Positions 38,251-46,792 of a stretch of DNA of 64,000 nucleotides are shown here, in pieces (position 1 is the stretch's first letter; each line of letters opens with the position of its first letter). The notes under the pieces are model-generated. The model made no database searches. It saw only the letters and a program-made list of their open reading frames with translations, and was not told where the DNA came from. The position numbers were made by a program, and so were the translations under genes. Source of the DNA: Cherax quadricarinatus (taxonomy: Eukaryota; Arthropoda; Malacostraca; Decapoda; Parastacidae); the NCBI RefSeq assembly GCF_038502225.1, contig NC_091298.1, forward strand, positions 35,943,344-36,007,343. Direction: 5' to 3'.

Positions 38251-38764
38251 TTAATTTTGCGAATATTTAGAATTTTTGTTTATTTATCTGAACTGCTTTG
38301 TATCCTTTGGTGCCTCTTTAGTTTGATGTAAATGTTTTAGTGTGTGTGCCCTTTATATAGGAAATATCTCGGTGCTGACACTGAAAGATGAAAGGAAGAT
38401 ATTACTTATACAAAACACTGGAATTATACTAAATCAACACTATACATTAATTATATGTGCAATATGATCACAGTAAACAGGTGATATCACAATATGCCAA
38501 ATAACCACTGAAAAAGCAGTGAAATTACAAGCTTTTTCGTGATTTATCACATTATCAAATAACTGATAATGTGAGAAATCACGAAATCGCTTGGAATTTC
38601 ACTATTTTTTCACAGTATTTGTTCTACATTTTGTAATTACATTTTTCTCCTATCATATGTTCTTCCCATTTCCATTTGTCTTCTTTCCCAGTTCACTACA
38701 ACTGGTTTATCTCTTTTCCACTAATACCCGTCATTGCAATCCTGTCCATCCCTTGTCAACCCGT

Positions 38765-38888
38765 CATCCAACTATACATGGGCACTAGTGTCACAGCTGC
38801 ATCATTCATTGGCATTGATATCACAACCGCACTATTTATGGACACTGGTATCACAACTACACCATTCATGGACATTGGTATTACAACT
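38765..38888 (+). repeat. 30-bp tandem repeat, about 4 diverged units
   Basis: Units resemble GACACTGGTATCACAACTAC then ACCATTCATG. The same repeat family, better preserved, is at 52185-52325. It abuts a truncated CR1 copy at 38889. Confidence 0.8.
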
Positions 38889-39712
38889 ACTTCGAATTAT
38901 AGACCAATAAGCCTCACCTCCAAAGTGGGAAAATTTATGGAATCAATAATTGCCGAGGCAATTCGTAGCCATCTTGAAAGGCATAAATTGATAAATGAAC
39001 CTCAGCACGGTTTTACAAAGGGGCGTTCCTGTCTTACGAATTTACTAACTTTTTTTACTAAGGCATTTGAGAAGGTAGATCATGGTATTGAATATGATAT
39101 CGTGTGTATGGACTTCAGTAAGGCTTTCGATAGAGTTCCACATCAGAGGCTGTTGAGGAAACATAAGACACACGGAATAGGAGGAAAATTTATTTCCTGG
39201 GGGCACGCACAAGCGGTGTTCCACAGGGGTCAGTGGTGGGCCCGTTGTTGTTTACAATTTACATAAACGAGATAGATGAGGGAATAAATAGCGACATAAG
39301 CAAATTTGCTGATGACACCAAAATAGGCCGGCCAATTCATTCTATTGAGGACATTAGTGCACTCCAGGATGATTTGAATAGACCGATGCAGTGGTCGGAG
39401 AAGTGGCAGATGCAGATTAATATTGACAAATGCAAAGTTCTAAATGTTGGACAGGACAATAACAATGCCACATAAAAATTAAATAATGTAGATCTTAATA
39501 TTATTGATTGAGAAAAAGATTTAGGAGTTTTGGTTAGCAGTAATTTGAAACCAAGACAACAGTGCATAAGTGTTCGCAATAAAGCTAACAGAATCCTTGG
39601 CTTCATATCAATAAGTATAAGTAATAGAAGTCCTCAGGTTGTTCTTCAACTCTGTATATCTTTGGTTGGGCCCCTTGTTGTTCACAATTTACATAAGCGA
39701 CATAGATAAATA
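38889..39712 (+). pseudogene. CR1-type LINE reverse transcriptase fragments
   Basis: Text runs from NYRPISLTSKVGKFMES through QHGFTKGRSCLTNLLTFF, CMDFSKAFDRVPHQ, a frameshift near 39200, VGPLLFTIYINEID, SKFADDTKIG, then after stops at 39475 KDLGVLVSSNLKPRQQC to about 39668. At 39669 a second short piece repeats the GPLLFTIYIN-DID region (39669-39712) out of order. The 5' end is truncated at a tandem repeat. Confidence 0.8.
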
Positions 39713-39774
39713 ACAAAAAGGCACAATACCGTGACTGGAACGATACACAAATAACCCGCACATAAAAGAGAGAA

Positions 39775-39824
39775 GCTTACGACGACGTTTCGGTCCGACT
39801 TGGACCATTGACAAAGTCACACTA
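39775..39824 (-). ncRNA. Hammerhead-like motif, PLE family 5 (degenerate core)
   Basis: Minus strand: GAC, UUUGUCAA, helix II GGUCC-AAGUC-GGACC, GAAACGUC, GUC. Both helices pair, but the core departs from CUGANGA at several positions and has an extra base, so activity is doubtful. Confidence 0.4.
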
Positions 39825-39902
39825 ACCAGAAGTGGAGCAGGACGGCTATATAGAGGCAGGAAGAGGTGGTGGTGGTGGTAGTAGTAGTAGTAGTAGTACA
39901 AG

Positions 39903-39915
39903 AATTGTATATAAT
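39903..39915 (+). repeat. Target-site duplication (left) of the 375-bp array
   Basis: AATTGTATATAAT, identical to 45106-45118. It lies within the terminal hairpin region of an older PLE end. Confidence 0.8.
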
Positions 39916-39947
39916 GTTGAGACACTTATGCAGCATATGGGAATCTT

Positions 39948-39993
39948 TATTCAGGAAACGTTTCGCCACGCAGTGGCTTCATCAGTCCAATAC
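39948..39993 (-). ncRNA. Hammerhead ribozyme, 375-bp family, unit 1 (minus)
   Basis: Helix I UAUUGGA/UCC-UG-AAUA; core CUGAUGA plus one extra A; helix II GCCAC-UGC-GUGGC; GAAA; palindromic helix III ACGU; AAUAAA overlaps the 3' strand of helix I. Confidence 0.75.
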
Positions 39994-40322
39994 AAAGAAG
40001 GCGTAAGGAGAGGAGGAGAATGAGGTAATCAGTCCCTCAACCTGGAGTCGATGTGTTCAGTCCATCAATCTTGTAGAATGTACAGCATAGGGCCGTAGAC
40101 GTGCCTTATATACTGTAGAGATGTGAGGTGAAGCAGGCGGAGGCGGGGTCATAGTGGTACCATCCACTAGTCGAAGTAGGTCTTCGTCCAAAGGTTGAAC
40201 AAGTGTTGAAGAATTCTTTGTAACAAGATCCCATGATGCTGCTGTGTCTGACAGTTGTGATGAATGGTTTGAAAAACCGACAAGTTGAAGATTGAGACAC
40301 TTATGCAGCATATGGGAATCTT

Positions 40323-40368
40323 TATTCAGGAAACGTTTCGCCACGCAGTGGCTTCATCAGTCCAATAC
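40323..40368 (-). ncRNA. Hammerhead ribozyme, 375-bp family, unit 2 (minus)
   Basis: Identical to the motif at 39948-39993, 375 bases on. Confidence 0.75.
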
Positions 40369-40697
40369 AAAGAAGGCGTAAGGAGAGGAGGAGAATGAGG
40401 TAATCAGTCCCTCAACCTGGAGTCGATGTGTTCAGTCCATCAATCTTGTAGAATGTACAGCATAGGGCCGTAGACGTGCCTTATATACTGTAGAGATGTG
40501 AGGTGAAGCAGGCGGAGGCGGGGTCATAGTGGTACCATCCACTAGTCGAAGTAGGTCTTCGTCCAAAGGTTGAACAAGTGTTGAAGAATTCTTTGTAACA
40601 AGATCCCATGATGCTGCTGTGTCTGACAGTTGTGATGAATGGTTTGAAAAACCGACAAGTTGAAGATTGAGACACTTATGCAGCATATGGGAATCTT

Positions 40698-40743
40698 TAT
40701 TCAGGAAACGTTTCGCCACGCAGTGGCTTCATCAGTCCAATAC
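40698..40743 (-). ncRNA. Hammerhead ribozyme, 375-bp family, unit 3 (minus)
   Basis: Identical to the motif at 39948-39993, 750 bases on. Confidence 0.75.
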
Positions 40744-41072
40744 AAAGAAGGCGTAAGGAGAGGAGGAGAATGAGGTAATCAGTCCCTCAACCTGGAGTCG
40801 ATGTGTTCAGTCCATCAATCTTGTAGAATGTACAGCATAGGGCCGTAGACGTGCCTTATATACTGTAGAGATGTGAGGTGAAGCAGGCGGAGGCGGGGTC
40901 ATAGTGGTACCATCCACTAGTCGAAGTAGGTCTTCGTCCAAAGGTTGAACAAGTGTTGAAGAATTCTTTGTAACAAGATCCCATGATGCTGCTGTGTCTG
41001 ACAGTTGTGATGAATGGTTTGAAAAACCGACAAGTTGAAGATTGAGACACTTATGCAGCATATGGGAATCTT

Positions 41073-41118
41073 TATTCAGGAAACGTTTCGCCACGCAGTG
41101 GCTTCATCAGTCCAATAC
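41073..41118 (-). ncRNA. Hammerhead ribozyme, 375-bp family, unit 4 (minus)
   Basis: Identical motif in the partial minus unit next to the inversion centre. Confidence 0.75.
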
Positions 41119-41345
41119 AAAGAAGGCGTAAGGAGAGGAGGAGAATGAGGTAATCAGTCCCTCAACCTGGAGTCGATGTGTTCAGTCCATCAATCTTGTA
41201 GAATGTACAGCATAGGGCCGTAGACGTGCCTTATATACTGTAGAGATGTGAGGTGAAGCAGGCGGAGGCGGGGTCATAGTGGTACCATCCACTAGTCGAA
41301 GTAGGTCTTCGTCCAAAGGTTGAACAAGTGTTGAAGAATTCTTTG

Positions 41346-41369
41346 TGGCGAAACTGAATAAAGATCCCC
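41346..41369 (+). ncRNA. Half hammerhead at the inversion centre of the 375-bp array
   Basis: It starts in the 3' strand of helix II (GTGGC), continues GAAAC, lacks the CGTTTCC bases, and ends in AATAAAG. The plus half therefore begins inside the ribozyme. Confidence 0.65.
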
Positions 41370-41432
41370 CAGTGATGCTATGACCCCGCCTCCGCCTGCT
41401 TCACCCCGCCTCCATCTGCTTCATCTCTACAG

Positions 41433-41439
41433 TATATAA
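41433..41439 (+). promoter_or_regulatory. TATA-like box of the 375-bp units
   Basis: TATATAA, repeated at 41808, 42183 and 42558 (plus) and, on the minus strand, at 40106-40112, 40481, 40856 and 41231. It lies about 115-120 bases before the hammerhead in each unit. A polymerase II start downstream would give a leader ending in the ribozyme. Start sites are not shown by sequence. Confidence 0.5.
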
Positions 41440-41551
41440 GGCACGTCTACGGCCCTATGCTGTACATTCTACAAGATTGATGGACTGAACACATCGACTC
41501 CAGGTTGAGGGACTGATTACCTCATTCTCCTCCTCTCCTTACGCCTTCTTT

Positions 41552-41597
41552 GTATTGGACTGATGAAGCCACTGCGTGGCGAAACGTTTCCTGAATA
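41552..41597 (+). ncRNA. Hammerhead ribozyme, 375-bp family (plus, first)
   Basis: Plus-strand copy of the same motif: CUGAUGA core, helix II GCCAC/GUGGC, GAAACGUU, helix I closing with UCC and AAUA. Confidence 0.75.
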
Positions 41598-41926
41598 AAG
41601 ATTCCCATATGCTGCATAAGTGTCTCAATCTTCAACTTGTCGGTTTTTCAAACCATTCATCACAACTGTCAGACACAGCAGCATCATGGGATCTTGTTAC
41701 AAAGAATTCTTCAACACTTGTTCAACCTTTGGACGAAGACCTACTTCGACTAGTGGATGGTACCACTATGACCCCGCCTCCGCCTGCTTCACCTCACATC
41801 TCTACAGTATATAAGGCACGTCTACGGCCCTATGCTGTACATTCTACAAGATTGATGGACTGAACACATCGACTCCAGGTTGAGGGACTGATTACCTCAT
41901 TCTCCTCCTCTCCTTACGCCTTCTTT

Positions 41927-41972
41927 GTATTGGACTGATGAAGCCACTGCGTGGCGAAACGTTTCCTGAATA
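41927..41972 (+). ncRNA. Hammerhead ribozyme, 375-bp family (plus, second)
   Basis: Same motif, 375 bases on. Confidence 0.75.
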
Positions 41973-42301
41973 AAGATTCCCATATGCTGCATAAGTGTCT
42001 CAATCTTCAACTTGTCGGTTTTTCAAACCATTCATCACAACTGTCAGACACAGCAGCATCATGGGATCTTGTTACAAAGAATTCTTCAACACTTGTTCAA
42101 CCTTTGGACGAAGACCTACTTCGACTAGTGGATGGTACCACTATGACCCCGCCTCCGCCTGCTTCACCTCACATCTCTACAGTATATAAGGCACGTCTAC
42201 GGCCCTATGCTGTACATTCTACAAGATTGATGGACTGAACACATCGACTCCAGGTTGAGGGACTGATTACCTCATTCTCCTCCTCTCCTTACGCCTTCTT
42301 T

Positions 42302-42347
42302 GTATTGGACTGATGAAGCCACTGCGTGGCGAAACGTTTCCTGAATA
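42302..42347 (+). ncRNA. Hammerhead ribozyme, 375-bp family (plus, third)
   Basis: Same motif, 750 bases on. Confidence 0.75.
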
Positions 42348-42676
42348 AAGATTCCCATATGCTGCATAAGTGTCTCAATCTTCAACTTGTCGGTTTTTCA
42401 AACCATTCATCACAACTGTCAGACACAGCAGCATCATGGGATCTTGTTACAAAGAATTCTTCAACACTTGTTCAACCTTTGGACGAAGACCTACTTCGAC
42501 TAGTGGATGGTACCACTATGACCCCGCCTCCGCCTGCTTCACCTCACATCTCTACAGTATATAAGGCACGTCTACGGCCCTATGCTGTACATTCTACAAG
42601 ATTGATGGACTGAACACATCGACTCCAGGTTGAGGGACTGATTACCTCATTCTCCTCCTCTCCTTACGCCTTCTTT

Positions 42677-42722
42677 GTATTGGACTGATGAAGCCACTGC
42701 GTGGCGAAACGTTTCCTGAATA
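42677..42722 (+). ncRNA. Hammerhead ribozyme, 375-bp family (plus, fourth)
   Basis: Same motif, 1125 bases on; 30 bases before the nested-insertion TSD. Confidence 0.75.
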
Positions 42723-42751
42723 AAGATTCCCATATGCTGCATAAGTGTCTC

Positions 42752-42765
42752 AATCTTCAACTTGT
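42752..42765 (+). repeat. Target-site duplication (left) of the 438-bp array
   Basis: AATCTTCAACTTGT, identical to 45069-45082. The split sequence belongs to a 375-bp unit and rejoins perfectly across the insertion. Confidence 0.9.
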
Positions 42766-42799
42766 TAGGTAAGACACATATGCAACAGTTAGACAACTT

Positions 42800-42846
42800 T
42801 ATTCCGAAACGTTTCGCCTACACAGTAGGCTTCTTCAGTCGAATAC
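42800..42846 (-). ncRNA. Hammerhead ribozyme, 438-bp family, unit 1 (minus)
   Basis: Helix I UAUUCGA/UCGGAAUA; core CUGAAGA plus one extra A; helix II GCCUAC-UGU-GUAGGC; GAAA; helix III ACGU; AAUAAAG follows. Compared with the 375-bp family, helix I and helix II changes are compensated. Confidence 0.75.
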
Positions 42847-43237
42847 AGAAAGTAGGCAGGAACAGTAGAGATGTGAAGACGATGTAATCAGTCCATCACC
42901 CTTAAAGTCGTAGAATTTGAGGTTGTCAGTCCCTCGGCCTGGAGAAGTTCAGTTCCATAGTCAGGAACTATCTGAAGATCAAGCGACAGTGCGGAGACTT
43001 AAATACTGTCGGAAGGAGAGGTGCAGGGTAGTAGTAGTAGTAGTAATAGTAGTAGTGAGAGGCAACTGAGAGGTCATGTCCCTCTCAGATCCAACCCTTC
43101 TCACTTGAAAAGCTTGTTCAAGGTGTTTTCTGTACCAAGATGCCACGTGTTGCAGTGTCTGACAAGATGAACATCAAAATGGTATACAATACCGACAGGT
43201 TGTTAGGTAAGACACATATGCAACAGTTAGACAACTT

Positions 43238-43284
43238 TATTCCGAAACGTTTCGCCTACACAGTAGGCTTCTTCAGTCGAATAC
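43238..43284 (-). ncRNA. Hammerhead ribozyme, 438-bp family, unit 2 (minus)
   Basis: Identical to 42800-42846, 438 bases on. Confidence 0.75.
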
Positions 43285-43675
43285 AGAAAGTAGGCAGGAA
43301 CAGTAGAGATGTGAAGACGATGTAATCAGTCCATCACCCTTAAAGTCGTAGAATTTGAGGTTGTCAGTCCCTCGGCCTGGAGAAGTTCAGTTCCATAGTC
43401 AGGAACTATCTGAAGATCAAGCGACAGTGCGGAGACTTAAATACTGTCGGAAGGAGAGGTGCAGGGTAGTAGTAGTAGTAGTAATAGTAGTAGTGAGAGG
43501 CAACTGAGAGGTCATGTCCCTCTCAGATCCAACCCTTCTCACTTGAAAAGCTTGTTCAAGGTGTTTTCTGTACCAAGATGCCACGTGTTGCAGTGTCTGA
43601 CAAGATGAACATCAAAATGGTATACAATACCGACAGGTTGTTAGGTAAGACACATATGCAACAGTTAGACAACTT

Positions 43676-43696
43676 TATTCCGAAACGTTTCGCCTA
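43676..43696 (-). ncRNA. Half hammerhead at the inversion centre of the 438-bp array
   Basis: The minus-strand unit ends inside the 3' strand of helix II (TAGGC), keeping GAAACGTTTCGGAATA. The plus half begins at once with a post-ribozyme segment. Confidence 0.7.
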
Positions 43697-43916
43697 ACTG
43701 TTGCATATGTGTCTTACCTAACAACCTGTCGGTATTGTATACCATTTTGATGTTCATCTTGTCAGACACTGCAACACGTGGCATCTTGGTACAGAAAACA
43801 CCTTGAACAAGCTTTTCAAGTGAGAAGGGTTGGATCTGAGAGGGACATGACCTCTCAGTTGCCTCTCACTACTACTATTACTACTACTACTACTACCCTG
43901 CACCTCTCCTTCCGAC

Positions 43917-43925
43917 AGTATTTAA
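43917..43925 (+). promoter_or_regulatory. TATA-like box of the 438-bp units
   Basis: GTATTTAAG, repeated every 438 bases and mirrored in the minus units. It sits about 160 bases before the hammerhead and just after a CTACTA trinucleotide run. Confidence 0.45.
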
Positions 43926-44077
43926 GTCTCCGCACTGTCGCTTGATCTTCAGATAGTTCCTGACTATGGAACTGAACTTCTCCAGGCCGAGGGACTGACA
44001 ACCTCAAATTCTACGACTTTAAGGGTGATGGACTGATTACATCGTCTTCACATCTCTACTGTTCCTGCCTACTTTCT

Positions 44078-44124
44078 GTATTCGACTGAAGAAGCCTACT
44101 GTGTAGGCGAAACGTTTCGGAATA
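44078..44124 (+). ncRNA. Hammerhead ribozyme, 438-bp family (plus, first)
   Basis: Plus-strand copy of the motif at 42800-42846. Confidence 0.75.
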
Positions 44125-44515
44125 AAGTTGTCTAACTGTTGCATATGTGTCTTACCTAACAACCTGTCGGTATTGTATACCATTTTGATGTTCATCTTGT
44201 CAGACACTGCAACACGTGGCATCTTGGTACAGAAAACACCTTGAACAAGCTTTTCAAGTGAGAAGGGTTGGATCTGAGAGGGACATGACCTCTCAGTTGC
44301 CTCTCACTACTACTATTACTACTACTACTACTACCCTGCACCTCTCCTTCCGACAGTATTTAAGTCTCCGCACTGTCGCTTGATCTTCAGATAGTTCCTG
44401 ACTATGGAACTGAACTTCTCCAGGCCGAGGGACTGACAACCTCAAATTCTACGACTTTAAGGGTGATGGACTGATTACATCGTCTTCACATCTCTACTGT
44501 TCCTGCCTACTTTCT

Positions 44516-44562
44516 GTATTCGACTGAAGAAGCCTACTGTGTAGGCGAAACGTTTCGGAATA
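44516..44562 (+). ncRNA. Hammerhead ribozyme, 438-bp family (plus, second)
   Basis: Same motif, 438 bases on. Confidence 0.75.
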
Positions 44563-44953
44563 AAGTTGTCTAACTGTTGCATATGTGTCTTACCTAACAA
44601 CCTGTCGGTATTGTTTACCATTTTGATGTTCATCTTGTCAGACACTGCAACACGTGGCATCTTGGTACAGAAAACACCTTGAACAAGCTTTTCAAGTGAG
44701 AAGGGTTGGATCTGAGAGGGACATGACCTCTCAGTTGCCTCTCACTACTACTATTACTACTACTACTACTACCCTGCACCTCTTCTTCCGACAGTATTTA
44801 AGTCTCCGCACTGTCGCTTGATCTTCAGATAGTTCCTGACTATGGAACTGAACTTCTCCAGGCCGAGGGACTGACAACCTCAAATTCTACGACTTTAAGG
44901 GTGATGGACTGATTACATCGTCTTCACATCTCTACTGTTCCTGCCTACTTTCT

Positions 44954-45000
44954 GTATTCGACTGAAGAAGCCTACTGTGTAGGCGAAACGTTTCGGAATA
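44954..45000 (+). ncRNA. Hammerhead ribozyme, 438-bp family (plus, third)
   Basis: Same motif, 876 bases on. Confidence 0.75.
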
Positions 45001-45042
45001 AAGTTGTCTAACTGTTGCATATGTGTCTTACCTAACAACCTG

Positions 45043-45060
45043 TCGGTATTGTATACCATT
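45043..45060 (+). other. Terminal hairpin of the 438-bp array
   Basis: TGTC, then GGTAT-TGT-ATACC, then ATTTTGATG. It marks the right outer end of the array; the left outer end stops before this hairpin. Confidence 0.65.
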
Positions 45061-45068
45061 TTGATGTT

Positions 45069-45082
45069 AATCTTCAACTTGT
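45069..45082 (+). repeat. Target-site duplication (right) of the 438-bp array
   Basis: AATCTTCAACTTGT. It is directly followed by the hairpin GGTTT-TTC-AAACC of the interrupted 375-bp unit. Confidence 0.9.
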
Positions 45083-45105
45083 CGGTTTTTCAAACCATTC
45101 ATCAC

Positions 45106-45118
45106 AATTGTATATAAT
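45106..45118 (+). repeat. Target-site duplication (right) of the 375-bp array
   Basis: AATTGTATATAAT, identical to 39903-39915. The older sequence continues as ACTGACAAGATG. Confidence 0.8.
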
Positions 45119-45520
45119 ACTGACAAGATGAAATTAAGACACATGCACAACACCCGGGCATCCCCATCGTAGACGTTTCGCCATGGATGGCAAAACGTCC
45201 ACAACAAAGACAACCAGATGCCGCACATGTGTCTTAATTTCATCAGTAGTTGTAGTAGTAGTAGAAGAAGAAGAGGTAGTAGTAGTGGTAGTGGTAGAAG
45301 TGGGAAATAAGGATGACGAGCCAGTCAAATACAAAGGAAGGGGAGCACTGCAAGAGAGCTAGATGCCCACAGAGGGAGAGCAAGCGCACAGAGGTGCGTG
45401 AAAGGGGAAGTGGTGAAATAAATGAAGAAGGAACAGAAACACGAGACAGGAGAGAGAAAGACAACCCAGGAGAGAAAGGGGAAGAGGAAGAAGAAAAAGA
45501 AAAAGAAAAAAAATGAGGAT
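45119..45520 (-). mobile_element. PLE family 7 3' UTR with ribozyme remnant
   Basis: On the minus strand it continues from the GIY-YIG frame through a purine/pyrimidine-biased UTR and an ACT trinucleotide run (about 45243-45300). It then shows GTGGAC, a GCCATCCATGGC hairpin and GAAACGTCTAC (about 45160-45200), and ends in GTGTCTTAATTTCATC. The helices of a hammerhead are visible, but the CUGANGA core is missing. Confidence 0.5.
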
Positions 45521-45843
45521 TCAGGTTAAGTCACGGGTGTTCTGAAGTTTGGAGCATTTTACAATGTAGTGGGAGAAGAAGGCATCTACAGAGACGAAGC
45601 CAGGGCTAAGGTTCATACAAGGAAAGTTGTGTATTAGAGAGGATTCAACTAGACGGCGACTGTTCGAGTTGGAAGTAGGGAAGACAGTTTTAGCAGAAGA
45701 CCAGTCAATAGGATGACTATGATCTCTGACGTGACAGAAAAGAGCATTGTTAGTGTCGGCAAGCCTAACACTATTTTTGTGCTCCCTAAGTCTGTCAGAA
45801 AGAGATCGACCAGTTTCTCCTAAGTATTGAAGAGGACTAATCT
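45521..45843 (-). pseudogene. PLE GIY-YIG endonuclease fragment, second lineage
   Basis: An open frame of about 107 codons reads LQYLGETGRSLSDRLREHKN, then HVRDHSHPIDW and RRLVESSLI, matching the second half of a GIY-YIG domain (the YIG part, the conserved R and the later E). The first tyrosine motif is lost because the copy is truncated at about 45843, next to a CR1 tail. The protein differs clearly from the one in the palindrome at 18887-20794, so it is another PLE family. Confidence 0.7.
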
Positions 45844-45869
45844 TGTTCATACCTCTCCTCCCTCTACAG

Positions 45870-46045
45870 ATGTTCCTGGTGTCTACTCTATTTCTTGCTC
45901 CTCCTGTCCTTTCTTTATTTCTTGGGTAGCATTGGGGGTTGGGTTGGGCAAATGTTTTGTAAGTGGGATGAATTGTAAAGGACCTGCCTAGTATGGGCCA
46001 ACAGGCCTGCTGCAGTGTTCCTACTTTCTTATGTTCTTATGTATT
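45870..46045 (+). mobile_element. CR1 3' tail
   Basis: It matches the inverted tail at 7105-7290: GGACCTGCCTAGTATGGGCC, CAACAGGCCTGCTGCAGTG, then TTCTTATG repeats. Confidence 0.75.
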
Positions 46046-46598
46046 ACAGAATGGATATAAATGCACTGGAAAACGTACAGAGGAGGATGACAAAGATGAT
46101 CCAATGTATCAGAAATCTTCCCTATGAGGACACACTGAGGGCCCTGAATCTGCACTCTCTGCAAAGGCGTAGAATAAGGGGGATATGATTGAGGCGTATA
46201 CATGGAAAAGAGGAATAAATAAAGGGGATGTAAATAGCGTGTTCAAAATATCTAGCCGAGACAGGACTCGCAGCAACTGTTTTAATTTGGAAAAATTCAG
46301 ATTAAGGAAGGATATAGGAAAGCACTGGTTTGGTAATAGAGTTGTGGATAAGTGGAACAAACTCCCGAGTACCGTCATAGAAGCTAAGACGTTGTGTAGT
46401 TTTAAAAACAGGTTACATGAATACATGAGTGGGTGTGGGTAGGTGAGTTGGACCTGGCCAACTTGTGCTACTAGGTCAGTTGCCGTGCTCCTTCCTTAGT
46501 GAGTGGGACCTGACCTGACTACCTTAAGAGGGATGAATTGGACCTCCTCGCATGGGCCAGTAGACCTGCTGCAGTGTTCCTTCTTTCTTATGTTAAGT
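46046..46598 (+). pseudogene. CR1-type LINE C-terminal fragment and tail
   Basis: Starts at YRMDINALENVQRRMTKMIQ (about 46046), frameshifts near 46185, then IEAYTWKRGINKGDVNSVF to CSFKNRLHEYMSGCG, stop at 46440, and a 3' tail ending in TTCTTATGTT. It lacks the reverse-transcriptase core. Confidence 0.8.
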
Positions 46599-46627
46599 AA
46601 AAGGACACAAGTGCAACTAATGTGACA

Positions 46628-46678
46628 TTTATTGTGGCAACGTTTCGCTCTCCAGGAGCTTTATCAAGCCATTACAAA
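46628..46678 (-). ncRNA. Hammerhead ribozyme motif, PLE family 4 (left)
   Basis: Minus strand: GGC; UUGAUAA plus A; helix II GCUC-CUGGA-GAGC; GAAACGUU; GCC; then AAUAAA. Like family 3 it has U at C3 and A at G8. Confidence 0.55.
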
Positions 46679-46758
46679 CAATACATGGACACAGAGGGTA
46701 TATAAAGGCTCAGAGTGAGGTGAATACTAGTGAGGTACCATTTCGATGTTCACTAGTG

Positions 46759-46792
<34 letters not shown>

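Larger units (their letters stand above)
39713..39915 (-). mobile_element. PLE family 5 end fragment
   Basis: On the minus strand it has an ACT/AGT trinucleotide run (39873-39898), a TATATAG box (about 39846-39852), a hammerhead-like block and the family-specific end with GCTTCTCTCTTTTATG. It is the left neighbour of the 375-bp array. Confidence 0.55.
42766..45068. mobile_element. Head-to-head array of 438-bp ribozyme units (retrozyme-like)
   Basis: Left half: two minus-strand 438-bp units (42770-43207, 43208-43645) plus 51 bases. Right half: 20 bases plus three plus-strand units (43717-44154, 44155-44592, 44593-45030) and a tail with the terminal hairpin. The inversion centre is at about 43696. 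Units differ at only a few bases. Each has a TAC/TAG trinucleotide run, a TATTTAAG box, a hammerhead and AATAAAG. The 2303-bp array is inserted as one piece into a 375-bp unit with a 14-bp target-site duplication. Confidence 0.85.
39916..45105. mobile_element. Head-to-head array of 375-bp ribozyme units (retrozyme-like), with nested insertion
   Basis: Left half: three full minus-strand 375-bp units (39919-40293, 40294-40668, 40669-41043) and one partial (to about 41346). Right half: one rearranged partial (41347-41626) and three full plus-strand units (41627-42001, 42002-42376, 42377-42751). Its tail is interrupted by the 438-bp array and resumes at 45083-45105. Units are nearly identical. 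A 13-bp target-site duplication flanks the whole. Each full unit has a TATA box, hammerhead and AATAAA. Tandem hammerhead monomers of this size are known as animal retrozymes, thought to be mobilised by PLEs. Confidence 0.8.

Noticed and set aside
40057..42613. Repeated 95-codon frame present in each 375-bp unit
   Set aside because: It starts at a GTG inside the ribozyme, has no domain, and its repetition follows from the unit. The sequence is better explained as RNA structure plus promoter.
43140..44660. Repeated 61-codon frame in each 438-bp unit
   Set aside because: Spans the ribozyme and the hairpin; no domain and no conservation in the related 375-bp family.
45160..45200. Functional hammerhead in PLE family 7
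   Set aside because: Helices are visible, but the CUGANGA core is missing, so it is listed only as a remnant.
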